A stretch of 64,000 nucleotides of DNA from Nocardioides sp. Root1257 (GCF_001425175.1 NZ_LMDV01000009.1:399614-463613), one strand, 5' to 3'; counted from the first letter of the stretch, positions 42,813 through 52,005 are shown. The notes: generated by a model from the sequence alone, not told the origin. Made by a program: numbers and translations.

Positions 42813-45800
42813 ATGACTCTGAAGAAGCTGGCCGCCGGGTCGGGGTATGAGTACCTGACCCGGCAGGTCGCGGCCGCCGACACCACGGAACTCGGCCGCA
42901 CCAAGCTGGCGGACTACTACTCCGTGAAGGGCGAGGCTCCCGGGCTGTGGATCGGGTCCGGCCTGGTCGGCATCACCGGCATCGAGGGCGGTGACCCGGT
43001 CACCGCCGCACAGATGCAGAACCTCTTCGGGCACGGCCAAGACCCGGTGAGCGGCACGGCACTAGGCCGCGCCTACCGGCCGGACGCGGTGGCTGGGTTC
43101 GACCTGACCTTCTCGGCGGTGAAGTCCGTGTCGACGCTGTGGGCCGTCGCTCCGCCGGAGATGGCAATGACGATCCGGCAGGCTCACGACGCCGCGGTCG
43201 CGGACGCCGTCGCGTTCCTCGAGGCGCACGCGGTCTTCACCCGCGAGGGCACCGACGGCGTGCGACAGGTGGAGACCCGCGGACTGATCGCGGCGGCCTT
43301 CACCCACCGCGACTCCCGCGCCGGCGATCCGGACCTGCATACCCACGTCGCGGTCGCGAACAAGGTGCAGACCCGGGAGGGCAAGTGGCTCTCGCTCTAC
43401 GGCACCGTCCTGCACCGGTACGTCGTGGCTGCCTCCGAGACCTACAACACTGCGCTCGAGCACCACCTCGTCGAACAGCTCGGAGTCCGCTTCGTCGACA
43501 CCGGCCGCGGGCTGGGCAAGCGTCCGGTCCGGGAGATCGCCGACGTCGACGCGATGCTGTGCGAGCGCTGGTCCCACCGTCGTCGCGACATCGACGCCCG
43601 CGTCGACGCGCTCTCTGCGGACTTCGCCGTGGCGCATTGCCGACCGCCGACGGCCAAGGAGTCCATTGCGCTGGAGCAGCGGGCCAATCTGGAGACCCGT
43701 GCTCCGAAGCACGAGGCACGCGCGGAGGCGCATCAGCGGACGACGTGGCGGGCCGAGGCAGTTCAGGAGCTGGGGCAGCTCGGGCTCAATCGGATGGTCG
43801 ATTCCGCGCTGCACCCAGACGCCATCGACCAGCCGCAGGTATCTGCGACTTGGCTGGATGCGGCTGCCGTCCGGGTCATCTCCGAGCTTGAGGACCGTCG
43901 TGCCACCTGGCAGTCCTGGCACCTGTACGCCGAGGCGCAGCGCCAGGTACGCGGCATCGACGTACCTGCGCATCAGGTCGACGCGGTCGTCGAGCATCTC
44001 GTCGAGACCGCGACCCGGATGCTGATCAACCTGACCCCAGACCGCGATCCGGTTACCGAACCGGCAGCCCTGCGGCGCTCGGACGGCACCAGCGTCTATC
44101 GCCACACCGGTGCCGACCACTTCACCAGCCAGCGGATCCTGGACGCCGAGCAGCGCATCGTCCGTGCGGCTGGCCAGCCGTGCGGCACGTCGATCGACCC
44201 GATCGACATCGAGCTGTCGCTCATGAAGGCCGAGCTCGACGGTGCGCGCCTGAACGCAGGCCAACGCGAGCTCGTGCTGGCCATGCTCAGCGACCCGCGA
44301 CAGGTGGCGTTGGCCCTCGCACCGGCCGGGTCCGGCAAGACCACCGCAATGAGCGCGCTGGCACGCGTCTGTGGCGACCTCGGCTACACCACCATCGGCC
44401 TAGCGCCGTCGGCAGCGGCCTCCGCGGTCCTGCGTGAAGCGACCGGGATGCCGACGGAGACGCTCGCCAGGCTCGACCACCTCCTCGCCTCCGCCGCAGA
44501 CCTCGACATCGGACCGCGCACCGTCGTGGTCATCGACGAGGCCGGCATGGCCGACACCCCGACGCTCGACCGGATCATCGCCGCCTGCTGCGACCGAGGT
44601 GCACGCGTCCGGCTCATCGGAGACGACCAGCAGCTGGCAGCTATCGGCGCCGGCGGAGTGCTGCGTGACGTCGCCACCACCCACGGCGCCGTACGCCTCG
44701 AGGAGGTCGTCCGATTCGCCGACCCCGTCGAGGCCACGGCCTCGCTCGACCTGCGCGCCGGCAACCGAGCCGCAGTCGCGTTCTATCTCGACCACGACCG
44801 GATCCACACCGGCGACGCCGACACGAGCATCAGCGAGGTCCTCACCGAGTGGACGGCCGAGCGAGCCGTCGGACGTGAGTGCCTGATGCTCGCGCCCACG
44901 CGCGAACTCGTGGCACGGCTCAACCGAGGCGCACGCACAGCCCGGAGTGCCGGCTCGCCGCCGACCGACGAGGTGGACCTCGTCGACGGCAACCGCGCGT
45001 CCGTCGGCGACACGATCCTGACCCGGCACAACGACCGCCGGCTCGCCGTCAGCGGCACCGACTGGGTCAAGAACGGTGACCGCTGGACCGTCACGACCGT
45101 CGGCCGCGACGGCAGCCTGTCCGCCCGACACCTGGGCTCGCGACTGACGGTCACTCTGCCGCCGGAGTACGTCACCCGCCACGTCGAGCTCGGATACGCC
45201 ACGACGGTCTATACCGCCCAGGGCAGCACCGCGGACGTCATGCACGGCATCGTCACCGGCACCGAGGACCGGCAGCTGCTCTACACGATGCTCACCCGCG
45301 GCCGCGAGGAGAACCACCTCCACCTCGTCATCGACCAAGCCGACGACACGGCCGAGCAGTTCCTCCCCGGCATCGACGAACAACTCTCCGCTGTCGAGAC
45401 CCTCGACCGGATCGTCGACCGCGATGGCGCAGCAACCTCAGCGACCAGCGTCCTCGTGAACTCCACGAGCGCGGCCGCCCGACTCCGCGACGCTGCGCGG
45501 CGCTACGCGGACGCCGTAGAGACGGCAGCCAACCGTCTGATCGGTGCCAACGCGAATGCCGCGCTGGAAGCCGCGGGGAGCGGACCACTGCCGTGGCTGC
45601 CGGACATCCCGTGCACGGTCCGCGGGCACCCAGAATGGTGCAGCTACCTCACGGCTCGAGCCGACCACGTCGCCGAGCTCGCCGACCGGGTGCGCGCGAC
45701 CGCGGCACTCCCCGACACGCTGGCCCGCTTCGAGGGGATCCTCACAACCGAACTCCGGGAAGCGGTCACAGTGTGGCGCGCTGCCAGCGGCGTACCCGCC

Positions 45801-46169
45801 GGCGAGCGCAGCCTGCTCGGTCCGGCCGTCGACGAGCCGACCGCGGCTCGCTTCGCTCGCGGTCTTCTCCGCGAGGTGCACGACCTCTACCCACCCGCCG
45901 TACGCACCTGGGAGCAGCGAGTCAGCGACCAACTCGGCCGCTCTGACGAGCACACCCTGGAGGTGGCCCAGCGACTCGACGCAGCACAGCGATCCGGACT
46001 CAATGCCGCCATGATCCTCCGCCGTGCACTCGCCAAGCCGCTTCCGAACGACAAGCCGACGGAGGCGCTCGACTATCGGGTCCAGCGGACGGTCACCCAA
46101 TGGCGGGGCGTCGCCGCTCCGGGGACACGTCCGGAGCCCACGCATCCGGCGGCAGGTCTCGAACTCTGA
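42813..46169 (+). CDS. MobF-family relaxase-helicase (TrwC/TraI/TraA-like)
   Basis: The 1118-residue protein has an N-terminal relaxase domain with candidate catalytic tyrosines in GYEYL (12, 14) and the metal-binding His cluster THRDSRAGDPDLHTH (His165, 176, 178). A RecD-like helicase follows from about 490: Walker A APAGSGKTTAM (about 504-514), Walker B VVVIDEAGM, GDDQQLAAIGAGG, and the C-terminal VYTAQGSTADV and MLTRGREENHLH. It nicks oriT and unwinds the transferred strand. ATG 42813 follows GAGGGG at seven bases. Without a coupling protein in the element, transfer needs a helper. Confidence 0.93.
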   Translation: MTLKKLAAGSGYEYLTRQVAAADTTELGRTKLADYYSVKGEAPGLWIGSGLVGITGIEGGDPVTAAQMQNLFGHGQDPVSGTALGRAYRPDAVAGFDLTFSAVKSVSTLWAVAPPEMAMTIRQAHDAAVADAVAFLEAHAVFTREGTDGVRQVETRGLIAAAFTHRDSRAGDPDLHTHVAVANKVQTREGKWLSLYGTVLHRYVVAASETYNTALEHHLVEQLGVRFVDTGRGLGKRPVREIADVDAMLCERWSHRRRDIDARVDALSADFAVAHCRPPTAKESIALEQRANLETRAPKHEARAEAHQRTTWRAEAVQELGQLGLNRMVDSALHPDAIDQPQVSATWLDAAAVRVISELEDRRATWQSWHLYAEAQRQVRGIDVPAHQVDAVVEHLVETATRMLINLTPDRDPVTEPAALRRSDGTSVYRHTGADHFTSQRILDAEQRIVRAAGQPCGTSIDPIDIELSLMKAELDGARLNAGQRELVLAMLSDPRQVALALAPAGSGKTTAMSALARVCGDLGYTTIGLAPSAAASAVLREATGMPTETLARLDHLLASAADLDIGPRTVVVIDEAGMADTPTLDRIIAACCDRGARVRLIGDDQQLAAIGAGGVLRDVATTHGAVRLEEVVRFADPVEATASLDLRAGNRAAVAFYLDHDRIHTGDADTSISEVLTEWTAERAVGRECLMLAPTRELVARLNRGARTARSAGSPPTDEVDLVDGNRASVGDTILTRHNDRRLAVSGTDWVKNGDRWTVTTVGRDGSLSARHLGSRLTVTLPPEYVTRHVELGYATTVYTAQGSTADVMHGIVTGTEDRQLLYTMLTRGREENHLHLVIDQADDTAEQFLPGIDEQLSAVETLDRIVDRDGAATSATSVLVNSTSAAARLRDAARRYADAVETAANRLIGANANAALEAAGSGPLPWLPDIPCTVRGHPEWCSYLTARADHVAELADRVRATAALPDTLARFEGILTTELREAVTVWRAASGVPAGERSLLGPAVDEPTAARFARGLLREVHDLYPPAVRTWEQRVSDQLGRSDEHTLEVAQRLDAAQRSGLNAAMILRRALAKPLPNDKPTEALDYRVQRTVTQWRGVAAPGTRPEPTHPAAGLEL

Positions 46170-47079
46170 AGAAGTGCGCGTCGTGCTCCTCGGTCAGCAC
46201 GAGCTGCATCTCCTCGGCGGGCGTGACCGGGCAGCTGGTGTGCTGGGCCCGCCACACCGCGAACCGCTCCGGGTCGTCCCTCACCGCCACGTACTCAGTC
46301 CATCGGTCGAGCGCCGCCGAGGCACGGCGTCTGATCGCACGCGGAGACAGATGCACCACGTCGGCGAGCCTGTCGACGACGGCTGGTGCCGTCAGCCCCA
46401 TCCGGCCACGGTGCCCTGGAGCGTCCATCTGTGCAGCAAGGTTCGCCAGCGTGCCGAGGAGCCACGCATCGAAGACATGGATGGCGTTGGCATCCATGGC
46501 CTCGATCATCAGGTCTGTGATCTGATCGAAGAGATCATCCAGCGACTCGTGGACGTCGACGGGCACAGCCAATTCGTCATCGTTCTCGACCCGCACCGTC
46601 TCCGCCCAGATTCGATCACGCCTCGCCGCCAGATCGCCGACACCCAGCTCGGCGGCAACCTCTCGGCGCGTTCGCGCCAAGATCGTCGCGGCGACTCGAC
46701 GAGGCTTTAGACGATGCGCCTGCGACACCTCAATCCACAGCTGACCAGCAACGAGCCCCCCGATATCGGGATGCAGGTCGCTCAGCTCGCCGGCGATCCG
46801 GTTCGCCCCCGGGACTAGCAGCCACGCAAGCACGGACGCCGCGTCACCGTCGCAAGCCGTCAACCCGGCGAGGGTGGCGAGAACGCCATCCGCCTCAGCC
46901 CTGCCTGCGTCACGTGTCCACTGAGGAAGCTCGGGGAGCGTGTCAACGACAGCGAGTTCCGGAGCGGCAGCGCACCAGCGTGTCCAGGAGCGACGAGCCG
47001 CCCGCATTCGGGGCGACTCCAGGTCACCGACGCCGAGTCGTTCCGCAACATCCATTGCGACCCCCGAAAAGACACGCAT
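46093..47079 (-). CDS. Hypothetical protein overlapping the relaxase 3' end
   Basis: The 328-residue protein is not recognised. It is Ala/Leu/Arg/Asp-rich and mostly helical (GVLATLAGLTACDGDAASVLAWLL, then AVVDRLADVVHLSPRAIRRRAS, which has an HTH-like look at about 255-275). The C-terminal 25 codons overlap the relaxase end on the opposite strand by 77 bases, an unusual convergent overlap. ATG 47055 after GGGGG is an alternative start. Its place between the relaxase and the second integrase suggests a transfer or regulatory role (inference). Confidence 0.6.
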   Translation of the reverse strand: MRVFSGVAMDVAERLGVGDLESPRMRAARRSWTRWCAAAPELAVVDTLPELPQWTRDAGRAEADGVLATLAGLTACDGDAASVLAWLLVPGANRIAGELSDLHPDIGGLVAGQLWIEVSQAHRLKPRRVAATILARTRREVAAELGVGDLAARRDRIWAETVRVENDDELAVPVDVHESLDDLFDQITDLMIEAMDANAIHVFDAWLLGTLANLAAQMDAPGHRGRMGLTAPAVVDRLADVVHLSPRAIRRRASAALDRWTEYVAVRDDPERFAVWRAQHTSCPVTPAEEMQLVLTEEHDAHFFRVRDLPPDAWAPDVSPERRRPAIG

Positions 47080-47206
47080 GGTCCCTGCTCACAACGAGAC
47101 GCCCGCGTCCATCCGTACCCACGTCGGGACATTGAGCAGATCCCTACGATGCGCCGCCTACAGTCGCGCGTCAACCACGGAATTTCGAGCTTCCGAGCCA
47201 ACCCGA

Positions 47207-47246
47207 GACAGTCCGTGACAGTCCGTGACAGTCCGTGACAGTCGGT
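47207..47246. repeat. Four 10-bp iterons GACAGTCCGT
   Basis: GACAGTCCGT occurs three times without a gap, followed by GACAGTCGGT with one mismatch. Spacing of 10 bases places each on the same face of the helix. It lies in a 324-base gap (47080-47403) that holds no other feature, about 160 bases upstream of the second integrase. Such iterons are typical of replication-initiator or integrase arm sites. Confidence 0.7.
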
Positions 47247-47403
47247 GCCGAATCGGTACTGAAACCGCGTGTTCGACGTCTCACGATCCGAACGATCGAC
47301 CATCGCTCCGCTCTGGCGCACCACCGCGGCTCCGCTCTCGCGCCGATACGATCGTCGGCTGGACTGGCCAGTGAGGTGCCGGCGCGAGAGTTATAGGAGC
47401 TCG

Positions 47404-48486
47404 ATGGGGAGCATCGCCCTACGGCCGAACGGCCGGTGGCGCGCCCGCTATCGCGACTCGACCGGCCGCGAACACGCCCGACACTTCCTGCGGAAGGACG
47501 ACGCCCAGCGCTGGCTCGATGCGGTCGCCGCGGCGAGCGCAAGCGGGCGCCGTACTCACGAGCTGGAGGCCGACGTCACCTTTCGCGAGTACGAAGAGGT
47601 ATGGAGGTCGATACGGCTCCATCGGACGAGCAGCGGCGCACACGTCGAGACCATGTTGCGCCGACATGTCTACCCGACCCTCGGTGGCAGACGGCTCGGG
47701 ACGATCGTCCATTTCGACATCCAGGCCTGGGTGAGCACACTGAGCACCACCGCCGGCCTGGCCACTTCTACGGTCCGCGTGATCCACGGCATCGTCTCGT
47801 CCGTCTTCCTCGCGGCGGTGCGCGACCGACGACTCACGACGAACCCGTGCGAAGGAACACGGCTTCCCGCCCGGGAGCGCCGGCTCGTCGTGCCACTACG
47901 CACAGAACAGGTGACCCGACTCCGCGCCGAGGTTCCCCACGAACTGCGCGCACTCGTCACCTTCACCGCCCGGACCGGGATGCGCCAGGGTGAGGTCTTC
48001 GGAGTAACCCAGGACCGCCTACGTCTCGACGGCAATGACCCAGTCGTGATCGTGGACCGCCAGCTCCGGACGCTCCCCGGGGCTACGACCGCGTTCGGCC
48101 CCCTCAAGACGCACTCGAGCCGCAGGATCATTCCGCTGCCGCGCGTGGTGGTCACGGCGCTCGACGAGCATCTACGGACCTACGACCGTGCCGAGGACGG
48201 TCTCGTCTTCACACTTGCTGGCAGGCCGATCGTGCGATCGGCCTTCGGGCACGTCTGGCGTCCGGCCGCCAAAGCGGCGGGGCTGAGCGAGCTGACCGGC
48301 ACGGGCATGCACGCGCTACGGCATTACTACGCGTCGCTGCTGATCCGCTTCGGCGAGTCGGCCAGGACGGTGCAGGCGCGGCTCGGACATGCCTCACCGA
48401 GCGAGACGCTCGAGACCTACGCTCATCTCTGGCACGACTCGGACGACCGCACGCGCACGGCCATCGATATCGAGCTCGGGCTGTAG
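47404..48486 (+). CDS. Second tyrosine recombinase/integrase
   Basis: The 360-residue integrase has an AP2-like N-terminus (MGSIALRPNGRWRARYRDSTGREHARHF), a core-binding domain (about 60-140) and a catalytic domain with Arg in GMRQGEVFGV, HALRHYYAS, LGHASPSETL and Tyr in ETYAHLWHDS. ATG 47404 has ATAGGAG seven bases upstream. It is only distantly like the integrase at 36770. It sits in the middle of the element, which suggests either a formerly separate element nested here or a recombinase with its own target. Confidence 0.92.
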   Translation: MGSIALRPNGRWRARYRDSTGREHARHFLRKDDAQRWLDAVAAASASGRRTHELEADVTFREYEEVWRSIRLHRTSSGAHVETMLRRHVYPTLGGRRLGTIVHFDIQAWVSTLSTTAGLATSTVRVIHGIVSSVFLAAVRDRRLTTNPCEGTRLPARERRLVVPLRTEQVTRLRAEVPHELRALVTFTARTGMRQGEVFGVTQDRLRLDGNDPVVIVDRQLRTLPGATTAFGPLKTHSSRRIIPLPRVVVTALDEHLRTYDRAEDGLVFTLAGRPIVRSAFGHVWRPAAKAAGLSELTGTGMHALRHYYASLLIRFGESARTVQARLGHASPSETLETYAHLWHDSDDRTRTAIDIELGL

Positions 48487-48665
48487 AGGTGCGGATGCCG
48501 CCGTCAGAGTTGCGGAGCGGTCGTGGTCGGTCGCCCGTCACGTCACCGAGTGTTCCGGGAACGGCGACGTCGCACGACCGCTCGACCAACTACTTGGAAG
48601 CCAATCACCGCGGGATCAGTAGCTCGTCGAGTTCTACTGCGGGCTGCGGCCGCTAGGGCCGCAAC

Positions 48666-49142
48666 CTAACAAAGCCCGACCTTCTTGGCGGCGTACTTGG
48701 CTTGCGCCTTGGTGTATTGATCACCCGCAGACGAGGAGAGTTGGTCAACCAACCCGCTGCACGAGAAACTGCTTATGTCGAGGTAGGACTTCGCAGACTG
48801 AACGGCCTGCTTTTTCCAGTCGACATTGAGGTAATCGGCGGCGAACTTGGCGTCCTTCTTCGAGAAACCATCACCGGCCTTCGACGACAATTGGTCAATC
48901 AGACCCTGGTAAGAGAAACCAGACCCCATCTTAAGGTAGCTCTCCGCAGAGTCGACGGCGTTCTGCTGCGAAACAGTCAACTTCGGGCCGGATGGCTTTG
49001 CCTTCTCGCTGCTGCCCTGGCCGATGCCCGCCTCCTTGTCCCCGTCGGACGAATCTGAGGACGACGCCGCCGTCGCCACGAGCGCCGCCACAGTTGCGAG
49101 GACCGCAGCAAGCGCCCTGACTTTCGAACCTGAACTCTTCAT
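48666..49142 (-). CDS. Ltp-like secreted protein with two Ltp/HTH repeats (superinfection-exclusion type)
   Basis: The 158-residue protein has a signal-peptide-like N-terminus (about 1-30), a Ser/Gly/Lys linker, and two related C-terminal repeats (SAESYLKMGSGFSYQGLIDQ and SAKSYLDISSFSCSGLVDQL, each ending in a KFAADYL- or KYAAKKVG-like helix). This is the host cell-surface lipoprotein (Ltp) repeat. In a Streptococcus thermophilus prophage, Ltp blocks phage DNA injection. No lipobox cysteine is present after the signal region, so it may be released or wall-held rather than lipidated. ATG 49142 follows AAGATG poorly; the frame extends upstream without better starts. It fits the surrounding defence genes. 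Confidence 0.82.
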   Translation of the reverse strand: MKSSGSKVRALAAVLATVAALVATAASSSDSSDGDKEAGIGQGSSEKAKPSGPKLTVSQQNAVDSAESYLKMGSGFSYQGLIDQLSSKAGDGFSKKDAKFAADYLNVDWKKQAVQSAKSYLDISSFSCSGLVDQLSSSAGDQYTKAQAKYAAKKVGLC

Positions 49143-49176
49143 CTTGGCCTCCCGTAAGGTCTCGATTTGCCGGAGC

Positions 49177-49695
49177 CTAGTCCTGCTCAAGGTCGGCGGA
49201 CACGAGTTCATCGAACTTCCGCGCTCGAGAACGGATAAGTGCATACGGGACAACAAGCGCGGCCAGCGCCACTAGGTCCGTGACATCTCGAACCACGCCG
49301 ATCGGATGGACTGGAGAAGGTTCCTCGCCATGTAGCCAGCCTCCAAAGGCTTGGACCGGCCACCGAACCGAGCCGACTGCCCACGCGTACGCGTCGCGAC
49401 CCAGCTCTGTCGTCTTCACAAACAGGAAGCCGAGACCGCAAACCATCACCGCGGCTATCGAGTCGAAGCTACCGGTGGCAGGACGATGAAGGGCTCGACG
49501 CCCCAACTCGACGAGGGAGAGAAGGGCAAGCGGGAACACCACGAGTCCGGCGAAATCGGAGATCTTCCCAACAGCTGTCCCTGGCCACGCCGCCTTCATC
49601 CAATGGTCGTTGACGACGAGAACAACCAATGCGATGAGGGCTATCGGATGGAGCAACAACTCACCGGGCGTGGCCGACGAGGTCGGTTCGCTCAT
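49177..49695 (-). CDS. Hypothetical four-helix membrane protein
   Basis: The 172-residue protein has hydrophobic segments at about 15-29 (IALIALVVLVVNDHW), 42-58, 75-90 and 140-155. It contains AAWPGTAVGKISDFAGLVVFPLALLSLVELG (about 33-63), a pattern seen in unannotated membrane proteins with a conserved GKxSDFAGL motif. Function is unknown. It lies between the Ltp-like gene and rnpB, co-directional with both. Confidence 0.6.
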   Translation of the reverse strand: MSEPTSSATPGELLLHPIALIALVVLVVNDHWMKAAWPGTAVGKISDFAGLVVFPLALLSLVELGRRALHRPATGSFDSIAAVMVCGLGFLFVKTTELGRDAYAWAVGSVRWPVQAFGGWLHGEEPSPVHPIGVVRDVTDLVALAALVVPYALIRSRARKFDELVSADLEQD

Positions 49696-49749
49696 GCCTG
49701 TGAACCTAACCTCTAGCCAGGCCAATCCGAACTGGTCGCGCCATTGGAT

Positions 49750-50142
49750 GCGGACGGGCTGACCTGTAAGCCGGGTTCTGTCCTCCGAAGAGGGGCGACC
49801 ATCCATCTCGGACCACCGTTACCGACGGCCTCCAGCGATCTACCCGCGCACTCGGGCGGGCAGCCCTCGAACGTGCGCGCATCCGATGCCCGAGGGCTCC
49901 GAACTTCTTGATCTTGCTCCAAGTGGGGTTTACCTAGCCGGCCTGGTCACCCAGTCCGCTGGTGGTCTCTTACACCACCGTTTCACCCTTACCTCTCCGA
50001 GGAGAGGCGGTTTGTTCTCTGTGGCACTGTCCCGCGGGTCACCCCGGGTGGCTGTTAGCCACCACCCTGCCCTGTGGAGCCCGGACTTTCCTCGACGTCC
50101 TCCTGAAGGAGTGCGACGCGATCGCCCGGCCAGCCCATCCGC
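49750..50142 (-). ncRNA. rnpB: RNase P RNA (M1-like, bacterial type A)
   Basis: This 393-nt RNA shows all the conserved cores in order on the minus strand: GAGGAAAGTCCGGGCTCC (CR-I/P4 5' strand), CCACAGGGCAGGGTGGTGGC, GGTAAGGGTGAAACGG, GTAAGAGACCACCAGC, GGCTAGGTAAACCCC with the CCA-binding GGU loop (L15), GGAGCAAGATCAAG, GGGTAGATCGCTGGAGG, and GACAGAACCCGGCTTAC (CR-V/P4 3' strand). The terminal P1 helix is complete: GCGGATGGGCTGGCC at the 5' end pairs with GGTCAGCCCGTCCGC at the 3' end, 15 pairs including two G-U wobbles. It should therefore be able to fold and process tRNA 5' ends. It lies inside the mobile element, which is very unusual. Confidence 0.95.
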
Positions 50143-50176
50143 TCAGCCAGCATACGACCTCCCGGTCCCGTTGCGA

Positions 50177-50689
50177 CTAGGAGCTACCAAGCCCCATCCG
50201 TTCCCTGTTCAGGCAGTCGCGATAGGACTGGACGACCAACGAAGCTGCCTCGACGGGCGGCACGTGCTCCCAGATCCGGAGAGATGTGAGGCCGAGTGCT
50301 CGGATCCGAGCCTCCGTATCTCTGTCTCGATCACGGTTTCCGTCGATCTTGTTCTGCCAGAAGTCAGATCTGGTTCTCGGCATCACAAAGTGCTCGGGAC
50401 ACCCGTGCCAGAAGCAACCATCGATGAAGACGTAGAGGCCGGCTCGAGTGAATACAATGTCGGCTCGTCGTCGGGGGGCGAACGGCAATGGATGATCGAC
50501 CCGGAATCGCATGCCCGCTCGGTGCAGGATGGACCGCACGGCGAGCTCAGGGCCTGTGTCTCGTCGCTTGTTCGCCAACATCGTTCGGCGCGCCGCCGGC
50601 GAGACCGGCGCATCAGGTGTCGGTGGCACCGAATAGCTTCGGTTAGACACGCCGAGACGGATCCGGGTGGGACCATCTTCGCCTGGCAT
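50177..50689 (-). CDS. vsr: Very short patch repair endonuclease (Vsr)
   Basis: The 170-residue protein has the Vsr core: MLANKRRDTGPELAVRSILHRAG (about 37-59), RRADIVFTRAGLYVFIDGCF, WHGCPEH with the catalytic Asp and His residues and zinc-ligand cysteines, then NRDRDRDTEARIRALG and LRIWEHV. Vsr nicks next to T in T:G mismatches created by deamination of 5-methylcytosine. It fits beside the cytosine-5 methyltransferase on the other side of the GHKL gene. It is divergent from that GHKL gene with only 26 bases between. Confidence 0.93.
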   Translation of the reverse strand: MPGEDGPTRIRLGVSNRSYSVPPTPDAPVSPAARRTMLANKRRDTGPELAVRSILHRAGMRFRVDHPLPFAPRRRADIVFTRAGLYVFIDGCFWHGCPEHFVMPRTRSDFWQNKIDGNRDRDRDTEARIRALGLTSLRIWEHVPPVEAASLVVQSYRDCLNRERMGLGSS

Positions 50690-50715
50690 GCTTCAACACT
50701 AGGAGGAACGATCCG

Positions 50716-52005
50716 GTGACGGGAACCAAGACATACGAGGTCGCGCCCTCCGCTGCGCGGCTCACAGGCTCCCTACGCGACATCGGGTACGACTTCCCTA
50801 CCGCGATCGCGGACCTTGTCGACAACGCCGTCACCGCCAACGCGTCGCGGGTGAACGTCTACACGCACTTCGAACCCAACGGCTCGTATGTGCTGATCAG
50901 CGACGACGGCGACGGCATGTCGGAACGCGACCTGATCGAGGCGCTGCGTTTCGGCACTAGGCGGAGCTACGAGACGAATGAACTGGGCCGATTCGGACTC
51001 GGGTTGAAGACTGGCACCTTCTCACAATGCCGCCGGCTGACGGTGGTCACAAGGACCACCCCCAAGCGCCCGACCTTCCACGTCATGACGCTCGACCTCA
51101 ACCGGATCGCTCGAAGCGACCGTTGGGACATCACGGCCGGTGAGTCATCGCCCGCCATCGAACGCGCGAAGGATCTCCTGCGAGAGTCACCGGGAACCGT
51201 GGTCATCTGGGAAGACCTCGATCGAGTTCTCCCGGAGCGCTATGCGGAGAGTGGCTGGGGCCGCCGTCGTCTCCGGTCGCTGGCGGGCAAGACCGCGGAT
51301 CATCTGGCGATGGTCTTCCACCGCTTCATCGCCGGTGACGTCACGGGTCGTGGGGAAGTGGTGATCTGCGTCGATGACGAGAAGTTGCGACCTTGGGATC
51401 CCTTCGCGCCGGAGGAGCCGGAGCGGACGGTCCTGCAGGAGCATCTCTTCGAGATCGAGACGGTCAACGGCTCGTCCGAAGTCCGGTTCCGGGGGGTCGT
51501 ACTGCCGGCACGGGATCGGTTCTCCTCTGTCGAGGAGTTCGAGAGGATGTCCGGTCCGTTGAAGTGGAACCGCCAGCAGGGCCTCTACATCTACCGGGCG
51601 GACCGGCTGGTGCAGCACGGTGGGTGGTCAAGCCTTCGAGGAATCGACGAACACACGAAGTTGGCGCGCGGGGCGATCGACTTCGACACGGATCTCGACG
51701 AGTCGTTCCAGATCAACGTCGCGAAGATGAGTGTCGACCTTCCGCCCGCCCTCCGCCAGATGCTGGAGCGTCCAGTCCAGGAACTCTGCGTGTTGGCTGA
51801 CGACGCCTACCGTCGATCGGCGAACTCCGGCGGGCGGCCCGACCCAGCCACGAAGAATTCCAAGGCATCGGAAACGGCGCTTCGGGATGTCGGCATTGCA
51901 CTGAAGGCCGCGCTCATCCAGGACAGGTCGTTGGCAGAGTTCCGGGGTGCCTTGGACACACTGCGCACTCGGCATCCTGAGTTGGCCAAACAGCTCGATC
52001 TCTGA
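50716..52005 (+). CDS. GHKL-fold ATPase (MutL/MORC-like), first copy
   Basis: The 429-residue protein has an N-terminal GHKL ATPase: motif N1 AIADLVDNAVTANA (about 30-43), DDGDGM (about 61-66), GRFGLGLKTGTFSQC (about 90-104) and a late GTVVIWEDL. These match MutL/paraMORC ATPases described in restriction-modification contexts. The C-terminal half (KWNRQQGLYIYRADRLVQHGGW) resembles the same region of the second GHKL protein at 59951-61408, so the two are paralogues. The GTG start has a perfect AGGAGG nine bases upstream. It is the only plus-strand gene of the defence island and is divergent from vsr. Confidence 0.9.
   Translation: MTGTKTYEVAPSAARLTGSLRDIGYDFPTAIADLVDNAVTANASRVNVYTHFEPNGSYVLISDDGDGMSERDLIEALRFGTRRSYETNELGRFGLGLKTGTFSQCRRLTVVTRTTPKRPTFHVMTLDLNRIARSDRWDITAGESSPAIERAKDLLRESPGTVVIWEDLDRVLPERYAESGWGRRRLRSLAGKTADHLAMVFHRFIAGDVTGRGEVVICVDDEKLRPWDPFAPEEPERTVLQEHLFEIETVNGSSEVRFRGVVLPARDRFSSVEEFERMSGPLKWNRQQGLYIYRADRLVQHGGWSSLRGIDEHTKLARGAIDFDTDLDESFQINVAKMSVDLPPALRQMLERPVQELCVLADDAYRRSANSGGRPDPATKNSKASETALRDVGIALKAALIQDRSLAEFRGALDTLRTRHPELAKQLDL

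Noticed and set aside
49886..50719. 277-residue plus-strand open frame over rnpB and vsr
   Set aside because: The same bases are explained by RNase P RNA conservation and by the Vsr protein on the other strand.
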